A stretch of DNA of 64,000 nucleotides from Kerstersia similis (GTDB taxonomy: Bacteria > Pseudomonadota > Gammaproteobacteria > Burkholderiales > Burkholderiaceae_B): NCBI RefSeq assembly GCF_965139615.1, contig NZ_CBCSIQ010000016.1, positions 36,883-100,882 of the forward strand. Direction: 5' to 3'. Position numbers and translations under genes: made by a program. How positions within the stretch are numbered: position 1 is the stretch's first letter; each line of letters begins with the position of its first letter. The notes under the pieces are model-generated. The model was not told where the DNA came from. It worked only from the letters and a program-made list of their open reading frames with translations, and did not search any database. Positions 7,903 to 16,943 of this stretch are shown piece by piece.

Positions 7903-8547
7903 ATGAACTGGAACGACCTAGAGAAGCACTTTTCCCCTGCCCGACTGGGGCGCTATCGGGCCGCAAGAGGTGGCGATGTCGCCAGGGCAGCGGCTGACTA
8001 TTCCAGCAACGTCCTGCTGTCCGAAGCGATGGTGCCGCTACTCAATGTCTTGGAGATCGCCTTGCGCAACGGCATCCATGCCCGCTTGAGCAGGCTCTAT
8101 GGCCGGACAGATTGGTGGGAGTCCTGGGTGGGCGATCCGGCCTTTAGCTGGCAGAACAAAGAAGTAGCCAACGCCAAAGCGAAACTGGCCCGAAGGCATG
8201 AAGCACAGACACCGGACAAGGTACTGGCCGAGTTGACTTTCGGCTTCTGGAGTTCACTTTTCAATACGCAGTTTCAGACTTCCCTCTGGAAAGACCTTCG
8301 CCTTGTGTTTGCCCGCTGCCCGAAACCACAACGGCAGCGGCACAACATCTCGGCAGCACTCAACCAGATTCGTGACCTACGAAACCGTGTCTTTCATCAC
8401 GAGCCGTTGTTGTGGCTGGCACCAACGCTGCTCGATCAGCACGCTGTCGGCTTGACAGTCATCAACTGGATTGATCCCCAACTCGGGCAATGGCTGAGTA
8501 GCCATGATCGCCTACCCACGACATGGGCGGGATGGGTTGCCACTTGA
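7903..8547 (+). CDS. Abi_2-family (AbiD/AbiF-like) abortive infection HEPN protein
   Basis: A 214-residue protein. The N-terminus (DLEKHFSPARLGRYRAARGG) and the helix MVPLLNVLEIALRNGIHARL fit Abi-like proteins of the AbiD/AbiF group. The HEPN active-site signature is visible as RNRVFHHEP near residue 165 (Arg, Asn, then His), the likely RNase catalytic motif. Family members abort phage infection by cleaving RNA. It stands alone between terminators and may be its own defence unit, about 125 bases upstream of the recombinase-led operon. Confidence 0.75.
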   Translation: MNWNDLEKHFSPARLGRYRAARGGDVARAAADYSSNVLLSEAMVPLLNVLEIALRNGIHARLSRLYGRTDWWESWVGDPAFSWQNKEVANAKAKLARRHEAQTPDKVLAELTFGFWSSLFNTQFQTSLWKDLRLVFARCPKPQRQRHNISAALNQIRDLRNRVFHHEPLLWLAPTLLDQHAVGLTVINWIDPQLGQWLSSHDRLPTTWAGWVAT

Positions 8548-8561
8548 TAAGCGCCCACGTC

Positions 8562-8581
8562 CAGAAAACGGTGGTTTTCTG
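8562..8581 (+). terminator. Hairpin downstream of the Abi_2 gene
   Basis: CAGAAAAC (8562-8569), GGTG loop, GTTTTCTG (8574-8581): a perfect 8-bp inverted repeat 15 bases after the Abi_2 stop. There is no long T tract. It could be a weak terminator or part of a recombination or regulatory site for the serine recombinase that starts 90 bases later. Confidence 0.4.
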
Positions 8582-8671
8582 AGCACTGGTGGCGCACATG
8601 CCGAATAGCTGTCGAAAAGGTCGCTGACCTGTTAAAATTCCCGTCATTTTTTCATCGTCCGGCAACTGTCC

Positions 8672-9295
8672 ATGAATCAACGGATCGGCTACGCCCGAGT
8701 TTCGACAGATGACCAAAACCTGGACTTGCAGCGCGACGCGCTGCACCTCGCGGGAGTTCAGTCCATCTACGAAGAGGCCGCGAGCGGTAAGACTGCTGGC
8801 CGCCCAGAGCTGGACCATTGCCTGAAGGCATTGCGAGCGGGTGACACTCTGGTGGTGTGGCGGCTGGATCGGCTTGGCCGCAGTTTGCCCGACCTCGTGC
8901 ACATCGTCGCCGAGTTGGAAGAAAAGGGAATCGGCTTCGAGAGCATCGCCGAGAAGATCGAGACAACGAGCGCAGCTGGGAAGTTGGTCTTTCATGTCTT
9001 CGCTGCGTTGGCGGAGTTCGAGCGCAACCTGATCCGGGAACGCACTCGGGCAGGCTTGGCTGCTGCTCGTGCACGAGGCCGGGCCGGTGGCCGCAAGCCG
9101 AAGCTGGATACACGACAAATTCGGGAGATTAAGCGGCTGATGTCTGACCCGACCATCCCGGTCAGTCAGATCGCGGAACGCTACAAGGTCTCACGCACAA
9201 CCATATACAAGGTGGCCCCCCGCAGCCCCGCATTCGCTGCTGACACGCAGGCGGATGGAAGCGGAGCCGAGCCACACCGGCGAGATGCCTCATGA
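8672..9295 (+). CDS. Serine recombinase (resolvase/invertase family)
   Basis: A 207-residue small serine recombinase. The catalytic serine is in IGYARVSTDDQ (about residue 11). Further active-site arginines lie in VVWRLDRLGRS (near residue 68) and LAEFERNLIRERTRAGL (near residue 120). A C-terminal helix-turn-helix is seen at QIAERYKVSRTTIYK. It would cut and rejoin DNA at a dyad site. Its stop TGA overlaps the ATG of the downstream methyltransferase (ATGA), so it is the first gene of the defence operon. No obviously paired recombination sites are visible nearby apart from the hairpin at 8562. Confidence 0.88.
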   Translation: MNQRIGYARVSTDDQNLDLQRDALHLAGVQSIYEEAASGKTAGRPELDHCLKALRAGDTLVVWRLDRLGRSLPDLVHIVAELEEKGIGFESIAEKIETTSAAGKLVFHVFAALAEFERNLIRERTRAGLAAARARGRAGGRKPKLDTRQIREIKRLMSDPTIPVSQIAERYKVSRTTIYKVAPRSPAFAADTQADGSGAEPHRRDAS

Positions 9296-12072
9296 ACGCA
9301 GTAGAAATTGAATCAGCCGTCTCGGACTTGGCGCTCCAGCCCTTCGATGGAACGGAGTTCCCGTTTGCATTCCTACAAGCCTTCGGAAACAAGGAGACGA
9401 CGATCAAGCGCCTGCGTTCGGGCGCATCGAACAAGTCCGACTTGGGCGGCGTGCTTCAAACGAACAACATTCACATCGCGGTTGCACAGCCGGGAGAGGT
9501 GACGAAGACGCTGGCTGCACTGAAGGCCAGCTCGGCAACGACCAGGGCGAAAGCACGCTTCATTCTAGCTACCGATGGCGAGGGGTTCGAAGCCGAGGAC
9601 ATGGAGACCGGGGAGACGGTCGCATGTACCTACCAGCAATTTCCGGATCACTTCGGCTTTTTCCTGCCGCTCGCCGGAATCACGACAGTCAAGCAGGTCC
9701 GCGATAGCTCTTTCGACATCCGGGCAACAAGTCGCTTGAACCGACTGTACGTCGAGTTGCTGAAAGACAATCCGGACTGGGGAGCCGCTGCACAGCGCCA
9801 TGAGATGAACCACTTCATGGCGCGGTTGATCTTCTGCTTCTTCGCGGAGGACACCGACATCTTCAATGGTGAAGGTCTGTTCACTGCGACCATCGAGCAG
9901 ATGAGCGCGCGGGACTCCTCGAACACGCACGAGGTGATCAGCGAAATCTTCCGCGCCATGAACACGAAGATCGCGGACCGGGCGAACGCGAAGCTGCCCC
10001 GCTGGGCCGATGGGTTTCCCTATGTGAACGGCGGACTGTTCTCGGGCAGCGTGGATGTGCCGAGATTCAGCAAGATCGCGCGCTCCTACCTTCTCCATAT
10101 CGGCAGTCTGGACTGGACAAAGATCAATCCAGATATCTTCGGCTCGATGATCCAAGCGGTTGCGGATGACGAAGAGCGTGGGGAGCTCGGCATGCACTAC
10201 ACCAGCGTGCCGAACATCTTGAAGGTACTCAATCCGCTGTTCCTTGACGACCTACGGATGAAGCTTGAAGAGGCCGGTGACAACCCTCGCACGTTACTCA
10301 ACCTCCGCAAACGTCTCGCGCGGATCAGAGTTTTCGACCCGGCATGCGGGTCAGGTAATTTTTTGGTCATCGCCTACAAGCAGATGCGGGAGATCGAAAA
10401 CACGATCAACGAACGGCGTGGCGAACGTGGCCGCAAGAGTGACATTCCGCTGACCAACTTCAGGGGCATTGAGCTACGGGATTTCTCGGCTGAGATTGCA
10501 CGTCTCGCGCTCATTATCGCCGAGTACCAGTGCGACGTATTGTATCGAGGGCAGAAAGAAGCCCTGCTGGAATTTCTGCCTCTCAGCAGTCAGAACTGGA
10601 TCACCAGCGGCAATGCTCTGCGCTTGGATTGGCTGAGTATCTGTCCGCCCACCGGCACTGGTGTAAAACTGCACGCCGATGATTTGTTTGAAACCCCACT
10701 GAATCAGGCTCAAATTGATTTTGAGAATGAGGGCGGTGAAACCTATATCTGCGGCAATCCGCCATATTTGGGCTCAAAGTGGCAATCGGCAGAGCAGAAG
10801 GCTGAACTAGGCGGAATCTTTGATGGCCGGATAAAAAATTGGAAATCGCTGGACTATGTAGCCGGCTGGTTCATGAAAGCCGCTGACTACGGCAAGCACA
10901 CTCCTGCGGCGGCGGCTTTCGTGTCTACTAACTCCATTTGTCAGGGGCAGCAAGTTCCCATTCTCTGGCCGGCTGTTTTCGCTACTGGCTGTCAAATCGA
11001 GTTTGCCCATACGTCCTTTAAATGGGCCAACCTTGCTGCTCACAACGCGGGCGTGACCGTTGTGATAGTGGGTATTTCCAGTAACGCCCGCCCAGTACGA
11101 CGCTTGTTTTCCATCAGTGAAGAAAGCGGAGCCGTGCTACGTGAAACCGACAATATCAACGCTTATCTGGTAGCTGCGCCCAACATCGAGATACAAGCCC
11201 AGTCTGCACCGCTATCGGATTTGGCACCCATGCAGTTCGGCAACCACCCGTATTATGGAGCGGCGTTGATTTTTCCAGTGGAGGAAGCTCGTGAACTGAT
11301 TAAGGAAACCCCCGATGTCGCTCGCTATATTCGTCCGCTTTACGGCGCCCAAGAATTCATTAATGCTGTGCCGCGTGCGTGCCTATGGATTGAAGACCAC
11401 GAAGCAGCGGAAGCTATGCAGCTTGCTCCTGTTGCCACGAAGGCAACCGAGGTGGTGCGCTCACGAAGGGCTGCGAAGCAGGATAAGGCCGCGCAGAAGC
11501 TGTCTGAAACACCATATCGATTCCGCGATCAGGTAACGGCTACAAGGCACTTGCTTGTAATGCCGCGCGTCAGTTCAGAGAGTCGCCCCTACTTACCAGT
11601 TGGACTGCTAGGGCCTGAGTGCGTGGTTCAGGATCAGGCGCTCGCTCTCTACGACGCCCCCCTCTGGAATCTGGCGCTGATTGCCTCTCGCTTGCACCTT
11701 GTCTGGATTGCCACCGTCTGCGGCAAGTTAGAAACACGTTACCGCTACTCCAACACCTTGGGCTGGAATACCTTCCCCGTGCCAACACTGACGGAGAAAA
11801 ACAAGGCAGACCTCACTCGCTGCGCTGAAGACATCCTTCTAGCCCGCGAAGCGCATTTCCCGGCCACTATTGCCGATCTCTACGACCCGGGAAACATGCC
11901 GCACAACCTGCGTGCGGCTCACGAGCGTAACGACGAGGTGCTAGAGCGAATCTACATCGGCCGTCGCTTCAAGAATGACACCGAGCGGCTGGAAAAGCTG
12001 TTTGAGCTTTACACAAAGATGATCGCCATTTCTGGCAAGACGTCGAAGGCGAGGAAGGCGACAACGGCATGA
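9292..12072 (+). CDS. MmeI/Eco57I-like class I DNA methyltransferase, possibly restriction-modification
   Basis: A 926-residue protein. The SAM-binding motif I is VFDPACGSGNFLV at about residue 345 and the catalytic NPPY motif (CGNPPYLGSKW) at about residue 488, together marking an N6-adenine methyltransferase. Before motif I comes GMHYTSVPNILKVLNPLF, a signature of the MmeI-like group. That group has an N-terminal domain, a helical spacer, the methyltransferase, a target-recognition domain and a C-terminal region, and the size fits. The canonical MmeI PD-(D/E)XK nuclease motif is not evident to me near the N-terminus, so cleavage may be supplied by the GIY-YIG protein encoded in the same operon. 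It overlaps the recombinase and the next gene by four bases each. Confidence 0.85.
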   Translation: MNAVEIESAVSDLALQPFDGTEFPFAFLQAFGNKETTIKRLRSGASNKSDLGGVLQTNNIHIAVAQPGEVTKTLAALKASSATTRAKARFILATDGEGFEAEDMETGETVACTYQQFPDHFGFFLPLAGITTVKQVRDSSFDIRATSRLNRLYVELLKDNPDWGAAAQRHEMNHFMARLIFCFFAEDTDIFNGEGLFTATIEQMSARDSSNTHEVISEIFRAMNTKIADRANAKLPRWADGFPYVNGGLFSGSVDVPRFSKIARSYLLHIGSLDWTKINPDIFGSMIQAVADDEERGELGMHYTSVPNILKVLNPLFLDDLRMKLEEAGDNPRTLLNLRKRLARIRVFDPACGSGNFLVIAYKQMREIENTINERRGERGRKSDIPLTNFRGIELRDFSAEIARLALIIAEYQCDVLYRGQKEALLEFLPLSSQNWITSGNALRLDWLSICPPTGTGVKLHADDLFETPLNQAQIDFENEGGETYICGNPPYLGSKWQSAEQKAELGGIFDGRIKNWKSLDYVAGWFMKAADYGKHTPAAAAFVSTNSICQGQQVPILWPAVFATGCQIEFAHTSFKWANLAAHNAGVTVVIVGISSNARPVRRLFSISEESGAVLRETDNINAYLVAAPNIEIQAQSAPLSDLAPMQFGNHPYYGAALIFPVEEARELIKETPDVARYIRPLYGAQEFINAVPRACLWIEDHEAAEAMQLAPVATKATEVVRSRRAAKQDKAAQKLSETPYRFRDQVTATRHLLVMPRVSSESRPYLPVGLLGPECVVQDQALALYDAPLWNLALIASRLHLVWIATVCGKLETRYRYSNTLGWNTFPVPTLTEKNKADLTRCAEDILLAREAHFPATIADLYDPGNMPHNLRAAHERNDEVLERIYIGRRFKNDTERLEKLFELYTKMIAISGKTSKARKATTA

Positions 12073-12851
12073 GTGATTATGTGCTGTTCCAAATGTGGGG
12101 GCCGTTTCGGCAGTCTCTGATCGACGGCCACCTCTTCTACGTTGAACAGGCGCGCAAGCGCCTGCTCTCCCAGTTTGACGACATTGAATCGGAGGCTGAC
12201 AAGGCAGCCGAAGAGTGGCTGGAAAGAAGCCGCCACAACTTTGATCCTGACCGACATGACCCCGCGTCCTTCTATGAGGCTGCCAATGACGTGGGAATTG
12301 AGTTCTATAGTCTCCTGAGCGACATGCGGGATCGAACTCGTCTAAGCGTTGTGGCCGGGATGTTCCATGAATGGGATAAGCAGTTGCGCGACTGGCTCGT
12401 GCGGGAAATAGGGCACTGGCATCGTGGAGACAATACGACCTTGAAGGTCTGGTCTGCGGATTTCGGCCAGATCGTCGACTTGTTGGACTGCCTCGGCTGG
12501 AAAATTCGCGGCGCTCGCTATTTCCCCACGCTTGATGCGTGCCGTCTGGTGGTGAATGTCTACAAGCATGGCGAGGGGAAGTCTCTCGTCGATTTGAAAC
12601 AAGATTACCCCGAATATCTTGATGACCCATTCCAAGGTGCTGGTGGCGTCATATCTGGCGTTGAATATCGTGATCACACACACCTGAAGGTGAGTGATGC
12701 GCAATTTCAGGCATTCTCGGACGCTATTGTGGCGTTCTGGCAGGACGTTCCAGAAAACGTATTTGCTTCCCAAACCACCGACGTGCCCGGCTGGCTTGAG
12801 AAAGCCATTTTGAATGACAACGCCAAACGAAAACAGGCGAGCCAGAAATGA
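12069..12851 (+). CDS. Unidentified protein of the defence operon with HEPN-like motif
   Basis: A 260-residue soluble protein starting at an ATG that overlaps the methyltransferase stop (ATGA); its own stop overlaps the helicase start. It is mostly helical. Around residues 158-172 the sequence RLVVNVYKHGEGKS resembles the Asn-x3-Lys-His end of some HEPN domains, but the spacing of Arg to His is longer than the usual Arg-x4-6-His, so RNase activity is uncertain. No known family is recognised with confidence. Its fixed place between methyltransferase and helicase suggests a structural or effector subunit. Confidence 0.65.
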   Translation: MSDYVLFQMWGPFRQSLIDGHLFYVEQARKRLLSQFDDIESEADKAAEEWLERSRHNFDPDRHDPASFYEAANDVGIEFYSLLSDMRDRTRLSVVAGMFHEWDKQLRDWLVREIGHWHRGDNTTLKVWSADFGQIVDLLDCLGWKIRGARYFPTLDACRLVVNVYKHGEGKSLVDLKQDYPEYLDDPFQGAGGVISGVEYRDHTHLKVSDAQFQAFSDAIVAFWQDVPENVFASQTTDVPGWLEKAILNDNAKRKQASQK

Positions 12852-14911
12852 CTGAAATTTTCAAGAATGCCGTTCCATCCGTCTCGGTTTCTTATGCCCG
12901 CAACGGAAGTTCATCAAAAGCAAACGCGCTCGGTATGCGCCCGATGCAGGAGCGCGCATATGAGCGACGCGGTGAGCAGTATTTGCTCATCAAGTCGCCG
13001 CCAGCCTCTGGCAAGAGCCGGGCGTTGATGTTCATTGCTCTCGATAAGCTCCACAACCAAGGGTTGAGGCAGGCGATCATCGTTGTGCCGGAAAAGTCCA
13101 TTGGTTCCAGTTTTTGCGATGAACCTCTGAGTAAGTTCGGCTTCTGGACCGATTGGTGCGTGGAGCCGAAATGGAACCTGTGCAATGCGCCCGGCTCGGA
13201 CAACGGCGGCAAGGTCAAGTCACTTGGCGCATTCCTTGAGAGCAATGACCAAGTATTGGTCTGCACCCATGCCACATTCCGCTTCGCGGTCGATCAGTTT
13301 GGGGTGGAGGCGTTCGACGGGCGGCTAATTGCGGTGGATGAGTTCCATCATGTTTCGGCCAACCCGGACAACAAGCTTGGCTTGCATCTTGGGCAATTTA
13401 TCGCTCGCGACCGGGTGCACATCATCGCGATGACCGGTTCGTACTTTCGGGGTGACGCCGAGGCCGTGCTGGCACCACAGGACGAGTCGAAGTTCGATAC
13501 CGTCACCTATACCTACTATGAGCAACTCAATGGCTACGAGTACCTGAAGCAGCTCGACATCGGCTACTTCTTCTACTCGGGCTCCTACGCCGATGACATC
13601 CTCAAGGTGCTCGACCCAGCCGAGAAAACCATCATCCACATCCCGAACGTCAACTCTCGCGAAAGCACGAAGGACAAGATCAGGGAGGTCGAGCACATCA
13701 TCGAGGAACTGGGTGAATGGCAAGGGACCGATCCAGCGACTGGCTTCCAATTGGTCATGACCCCTAATGGGCGGCTTCTTCGGATCGCTGACTTGGTGGA
13801 TGACGACTCAGCCAAGCGCGACGTGGTGGCCGCTGCGTTGAAAGACCCGGCACAGAAGAACAACCGCGATCACGTAGACATCATCGTCGCCCTCGGCATG
13901 GCGAAAGAAGGCTTCGACTGGATTTGGTGCGAACACGCGCTGACAGTTGGCTATCGGTCCAGCCTCACTGAAATCGTGCAGATCATCGGTCGCGCGACCC
14001 GCGATGCGCCGGGTAAGACTCGCGCCCGCTTTACCAATCTGATCGCCGAGCCCGACGCTTCGGAGCAGGCCGTAACCGAAGCGGTGAACGATACGCTTAA
14101 GGCCATCGCCGCTAGCTTACTCATGGAGCAGGTGCTTGCGCCTCGCTTCGAGTTCAAGCCGAAACATCCGACCAACGAGCCCGCACCGGGGTTCGACTAT
14201 GGCGACGGGGGATATGACCCGGACAAGTGTAATGTGGGTTTCAATCACGACACCGGGCAGTTCCAGATCGAGATCAAGGGACTGTCCGAGCCCAAGAGCG
14301 ACGAAGCTGCCCGCATCTGTCGGGAAGACCTGAACGAAGTTATTGCAACCTTCGTTCAAGACAAGACCACCATTGAGCGCGGCCTGTTTGATGAAGAGCT
14401 GGTCCCGGAGGAGCTGACTCAGGTTCGGATGGGCAAGATCATCAAGGAGAGGTATCCGGACCTTGATGAAGAGGATCAGGAAGCAGTGCGTCAACATGCT
14501 ATCGCCGCCCTCAACCTGACGCAGCAGGCCAAGCAACTTGCACTTGGTGGCCAAGGCAATGGCGAGCCTGCCGTCAACACAGCCCTCATTGATGGGGTGC
14601 GCAAGTTTGCGATGGACGTGCGGGAGTTGGACATCGACCTTATCGACCGCATTAATCCGTTCAGCGAAGCCTACGCGATTCTCGCCAAAACGATGAGCGA
14701 GGAGAGCCTGAAACAGGTCGCAGCAGCGATTGCGGCCAAACGCACCGGATTGACGCCCGACGAGGCAAAAGAACTCGCTGTCCGGGCAGTCAAGTTCAAA
14801 AAAGAGCGTGGCCGTTTGCCGTCGATCAGTTCAACTGACGCCTGGGAGAAGCGAATGGCTGAAGGGGCCGCCGCCTTCGTTCGATTCAAAGACGAGGGGC
14901 GCTATGATTGA
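12848..14911 (+). CDS. Superfamily 2 DExH helicase of the defence operon
   Basis: A 687-residue helicase. Walker A is SPPASGKSRA (near residue 50), the DExH box is AVDEFHH (near residue 162), motif III is AMTGSYFRG and motif VI is QIIGRATRDAPGK (near residue 378). After the two RecA-like lobes, about 270 residues of charged, helical sequence have no recognised domain. It would couple ATP hydrolysis to DNA or RNA translocation, as in type I/III restriction-like systems. It overlaps the upstream gene by four bases and the GIY-YIG gene by eight. Confidence 0.85.
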   Translation: MTEIFKNAVPSVSVSYARNGSSSKANALGMRPMQERAYERRGEQYLLIKSPPASGKSRALMFIALDKLHNQGLRQAIIVVPEKSIGSSFCDEPLSKFGFWTDWCVEPKWNLCNAPGSDNGGKVKSLGAFLESNDQVLVCTHATFRFAVDQFGVEAFDGRLIAVDEFHHVSANPDNKLGLHLGQFIARDRVHIIAMTGSYFRGDAEAVLAPQDESKFDTVTYTYYEQLNGYEYLKQLDIGYFFYSGSYADDILKVLDPAEKTIIHIPNVNSRESTKDKIREVEHIIEELGEWQGTDPATGFQLVMTPNGRLLRIADLVDDDSAKRDVVAAALKDPAQKNNRDHVDIIVALGMAKEGFDWIWCEHALTVGYRSSLTEIVQIIGRATRDAPGKTRARFTNLIAEPDASEQAVTEAVNDTLKAIAASLLMEQVLAPRFEFKPKHPTNEPAPGFDYGDGGYDPDKCNVGFNHDTGQFQIEIKGLSEPKSDEAARICREDLNEVIATFVQDKTTIERGLFDEELVPEELTQVRMGKIIKERYPDLDEEDQEAVRQHAIAALNLTQQAKQLALGGQGNGEPAVNTALIDGVRKFAMDVRELDIDLIDRINPFSEAYAILAKTMSEESLKQVAAAIAAKRTGLTPDEAKELAVRAVKFKKERGRLPSISSTDAWEKRMAEGAAAFVRFKDEGRYD

Positions 14912-16073
14912 TCTGAACGAGCTGCGAGAAGAACTGGCCGAGTACGCAGTACCCAAAAGGGAAGGCGGGCGCTCGGTGCGCGAGGAGCGCATCATCGCGG
15001 GATTCGAGGAAATTCAGCGGTTTGTTGAGGGGCACGGGCGCACTCCGCAGCACGGCGAAGACAAGGGCATATTCGAACGGTTGTACGCTGTTCGCTTGGA
15101 TCGTCTGCGTGCGATGGATGAGTGCCGAGCCCTCCTTGCTCCACTCGATCATCAAGGGCTCCTAAGCGGGGCTGAAATCGCTCAGGCAGATTCAGTGGAA
15201 TCGATGGATGATGAAGAGCTGCTCGCCGAACTCGAAGGCGCGGCAGGCCCATCCGATATCACCGAACTGCGCCATGTTCGCTCCAGGGCCGAGATACGGG
15301 CGGCAGAGGAAATCGCAAACCGCGAGAGATGCGAGGATTTCGACCGCTTCCAGCCTCTGTTTCAGCAGGCGGAGAGCGAACTCAAGTCGGGCGTCAGGCA
15401 GACGCGCCCCTTCGGCAGAGATGCAAGCGTCACGACAGGCAACTTCTTCATTCTCGGCGGACAGCTTGTCTACGTCGCTGAAATGGGGGATGTGTTTCGA
15501 ACACCGAATGGTGAGCCGGACGCGCGGCTCAGGGTCATCTACTCGAATGGCACTGAAAGCAATCTCCTGCTCAGGTCTCTGCAACGCGCCTTGTACAAAG
15601 ATCAGGCCGGGCGCAGATTGACAGACCCGAACGCTGGGCCACTGTTCAGCGAGACCTGGGAAGAGGATGACATTGAGAGCGGCACCATCTACGTGCTGCG
15701 CAGCTTGTCCAGTCATCCCTTCGTTGCGGAACACCGGGAGCTGATTCATAAGATTGGAGTCACGGGCGGCAAGGTCGAAAGCCGCATAGCCAACGCGGCG
15801 CACGATGCTACCTACCTGCTGGCGGAGGTGGAGGTTGTCGCCAGCTACAAGCTGGCGGGTGTCAACCGAACAAAGCTGGAAGGCATCTTCCACCGCATTT
15901 TCGCGCCGGCGCAGCTCGACCTCACCATTCAAGACCGTTTCGGCCACCCGGTCAGGCCGAGGGAATGGTTCCTTGTACCGCTGCATGTGATCGACGAAGC
16001 GGTGCGGCGCATTCTGGATGGCTCAATCACCGATGTGGTCTATGACCCGAAGACTGCCCGGTTGGTAGGTTAG
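14904..16073 (+). CDS. GIY-YIG nuclease family protein (T5orf172/MUG113-like)
   Basis: A 389-residue protein. The start at 14904 overlaps the helicase stop by eight bases. A helical, acidic N-terminal half leads to a C-terminal GIY-YIG domain from about residue 259. GTIYVLRSLSSHP supplies the first motif (Tyr in IYVL), followed by HKIGVTGGKVESRI (second motif and catalytic Arg region) and a glutamate in KLEGIFHRIF. This is the form in which the GIY and YIG motifs read xIYVL and KIGVT, as in the T5orf172/MUG113 families. It is the best candidate for the DNA-cutting subunit of this operon. Confidence 0.8.
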   Translation: MIDLNELREELAEYAVPKREGGRSVREERIIAGFEEIQRFVEGHGRTPQHGEDKGIFERLYAVRLDRLRAMDECRALLAPLDHQGLLSGAEIAQADSVESMDDEELLAELEGAAGPSDITELRHVRSRAEIRAAEEIANRERCEDFDRFQPLFQQAESELKSGVRQTRPFGRDASVTTGNFFILGGQLVYVAEMGDVFRTPNGEPDARLRVIYSNGTESNLLLRSLQRALYKDQAGRRLTDPNAGPLFSETWEEDDIESGTIYVLRSLSSHPFVAEHRELIHKIGVTGGKVESRIANAAHDATYLLAEVEVVASYKLAGVNRTKLEGIFHRIFAPAQLDLTIQDRFGHPVRPREWFLVPLHVIDEAVRRILDGSITDVVYDPKTARLVG

Positions 16074-16107
16074 CTTGTGCAACGCCCTGCTAACCAAAGA
16101 GGTGGAC

Positions 16108-16935
16108 ATGGCACTGCCATCCTTCGATAACGCGTGGCGAGACAGCCAGAGCGTGAAACCGCGCATTCTGGTGTTGGAGGTCAAGGACAAGGAGCGCCCG
16201 GAGGCCGAGGCACTGGGCTGGGTGTTGGTCGAGCGGGAGGAAACCTATCGGCGCGATCCTCGCGACGGGACGATCTACGAGGCGTCGATCCGCCTCTCGT
16301 ATCAGCGCATCACTGCCAAGTTTTCGCACCGGGACGGCGGAAAAGGGCGGTTTGATGGCAGCTATTCGCGCAACTTCAACTCTGTCTCGCTGACATCGCC
16401 CTCGATGTCGAAGGGGGCGGTGTTTCTTGATCTGCCGGGGCTGGATGGCCAGCGGATCGGCACCTACCTGATGAATGAGATTGTCCTGTGGGTGCAACAG
16501 TGGCCCGAGGCGACTGTCAACAGCATCGAGCTGCTGGCCGGGCAGGCTCACGGTGACAACAAGGCGCGCCGCAACTGGTTTTATGAGCAGTTCGGGCTGG
16601 TCTTCGACTACACCGACCCCGAACATCGCGAAGGGCGATCCCGCCCCATGCAGGCCGGGGCATTGGCTACAGTCGAAACGTGGAAGCAGAACATCGTCGA
16701 GCACCGGATGCTCGATTATCTGGCGGCTGTCCTCTATGCCGAGGAGCGTGCCACATCGGAGTTACAGGCGCGCGAACGAGCGTGTACCCAGTTGATCGCT
16801 GAACAGAAGAAAGCAGAGGCCCGGCCCTTGCGCTGGGCGTTGAGACAACTGTACTACCGCTATGCCAGCACGGTGTTCGCCGGGCTCGTCCTGACCATCG
16901 CGGTCGGCATAGTGTGGGTCAAGATGAAGGCGTAA
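16108..16935 (+). CDS. GNAT-like protein with C-terminal membrane anchor
   Basis: A 275-residue protein; the ATG at 16108 has AGAGGTGG just upstream. Residues about 110-180 read like a GNAT acetyltransferase core: GQRIGTYLMNEIVLW resembles the acetyl-CoA loop, and NKARRNWFYEQFGLVFDY resembles the terminal helix and strand (asparagine, then FYExxGF). A coiled stretch follows, then one membrane helix near the C-terminus (TVFAGLVLTIAVGIVWV) and a short basic end, so the catalytic part should face the cytoplasm. The GNAT assignment is by pattern only. It sits between the nuclease and the abortive infection gene. Confidence 0.6.
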   Translation: MALPSFDNAWRDSQSVKPRILVLEVKDKERPEAEALGWVLVEREETYRRDPRDGTIYEASIRLSYQRITAKFSHRDGGKGRFDGSYSRNFNSVSLTSPSMSKGAVFLDLPGLDGQRIGTYLMNEIVLWVQQWPEATVNSIELLAGQAHGDNKARRNWFYEQFGLVFDYTDPEHREGRSRPMQAGALATVETWKQNIVEHRMLDYLAAVLYAEERATSELQARERACTQLIAEQKKAEARPLRWALRQLYYRYASTVFAGLVLTIAVGIVWVKMKA

Positions 16936-16943
16936 GGGAGCTC

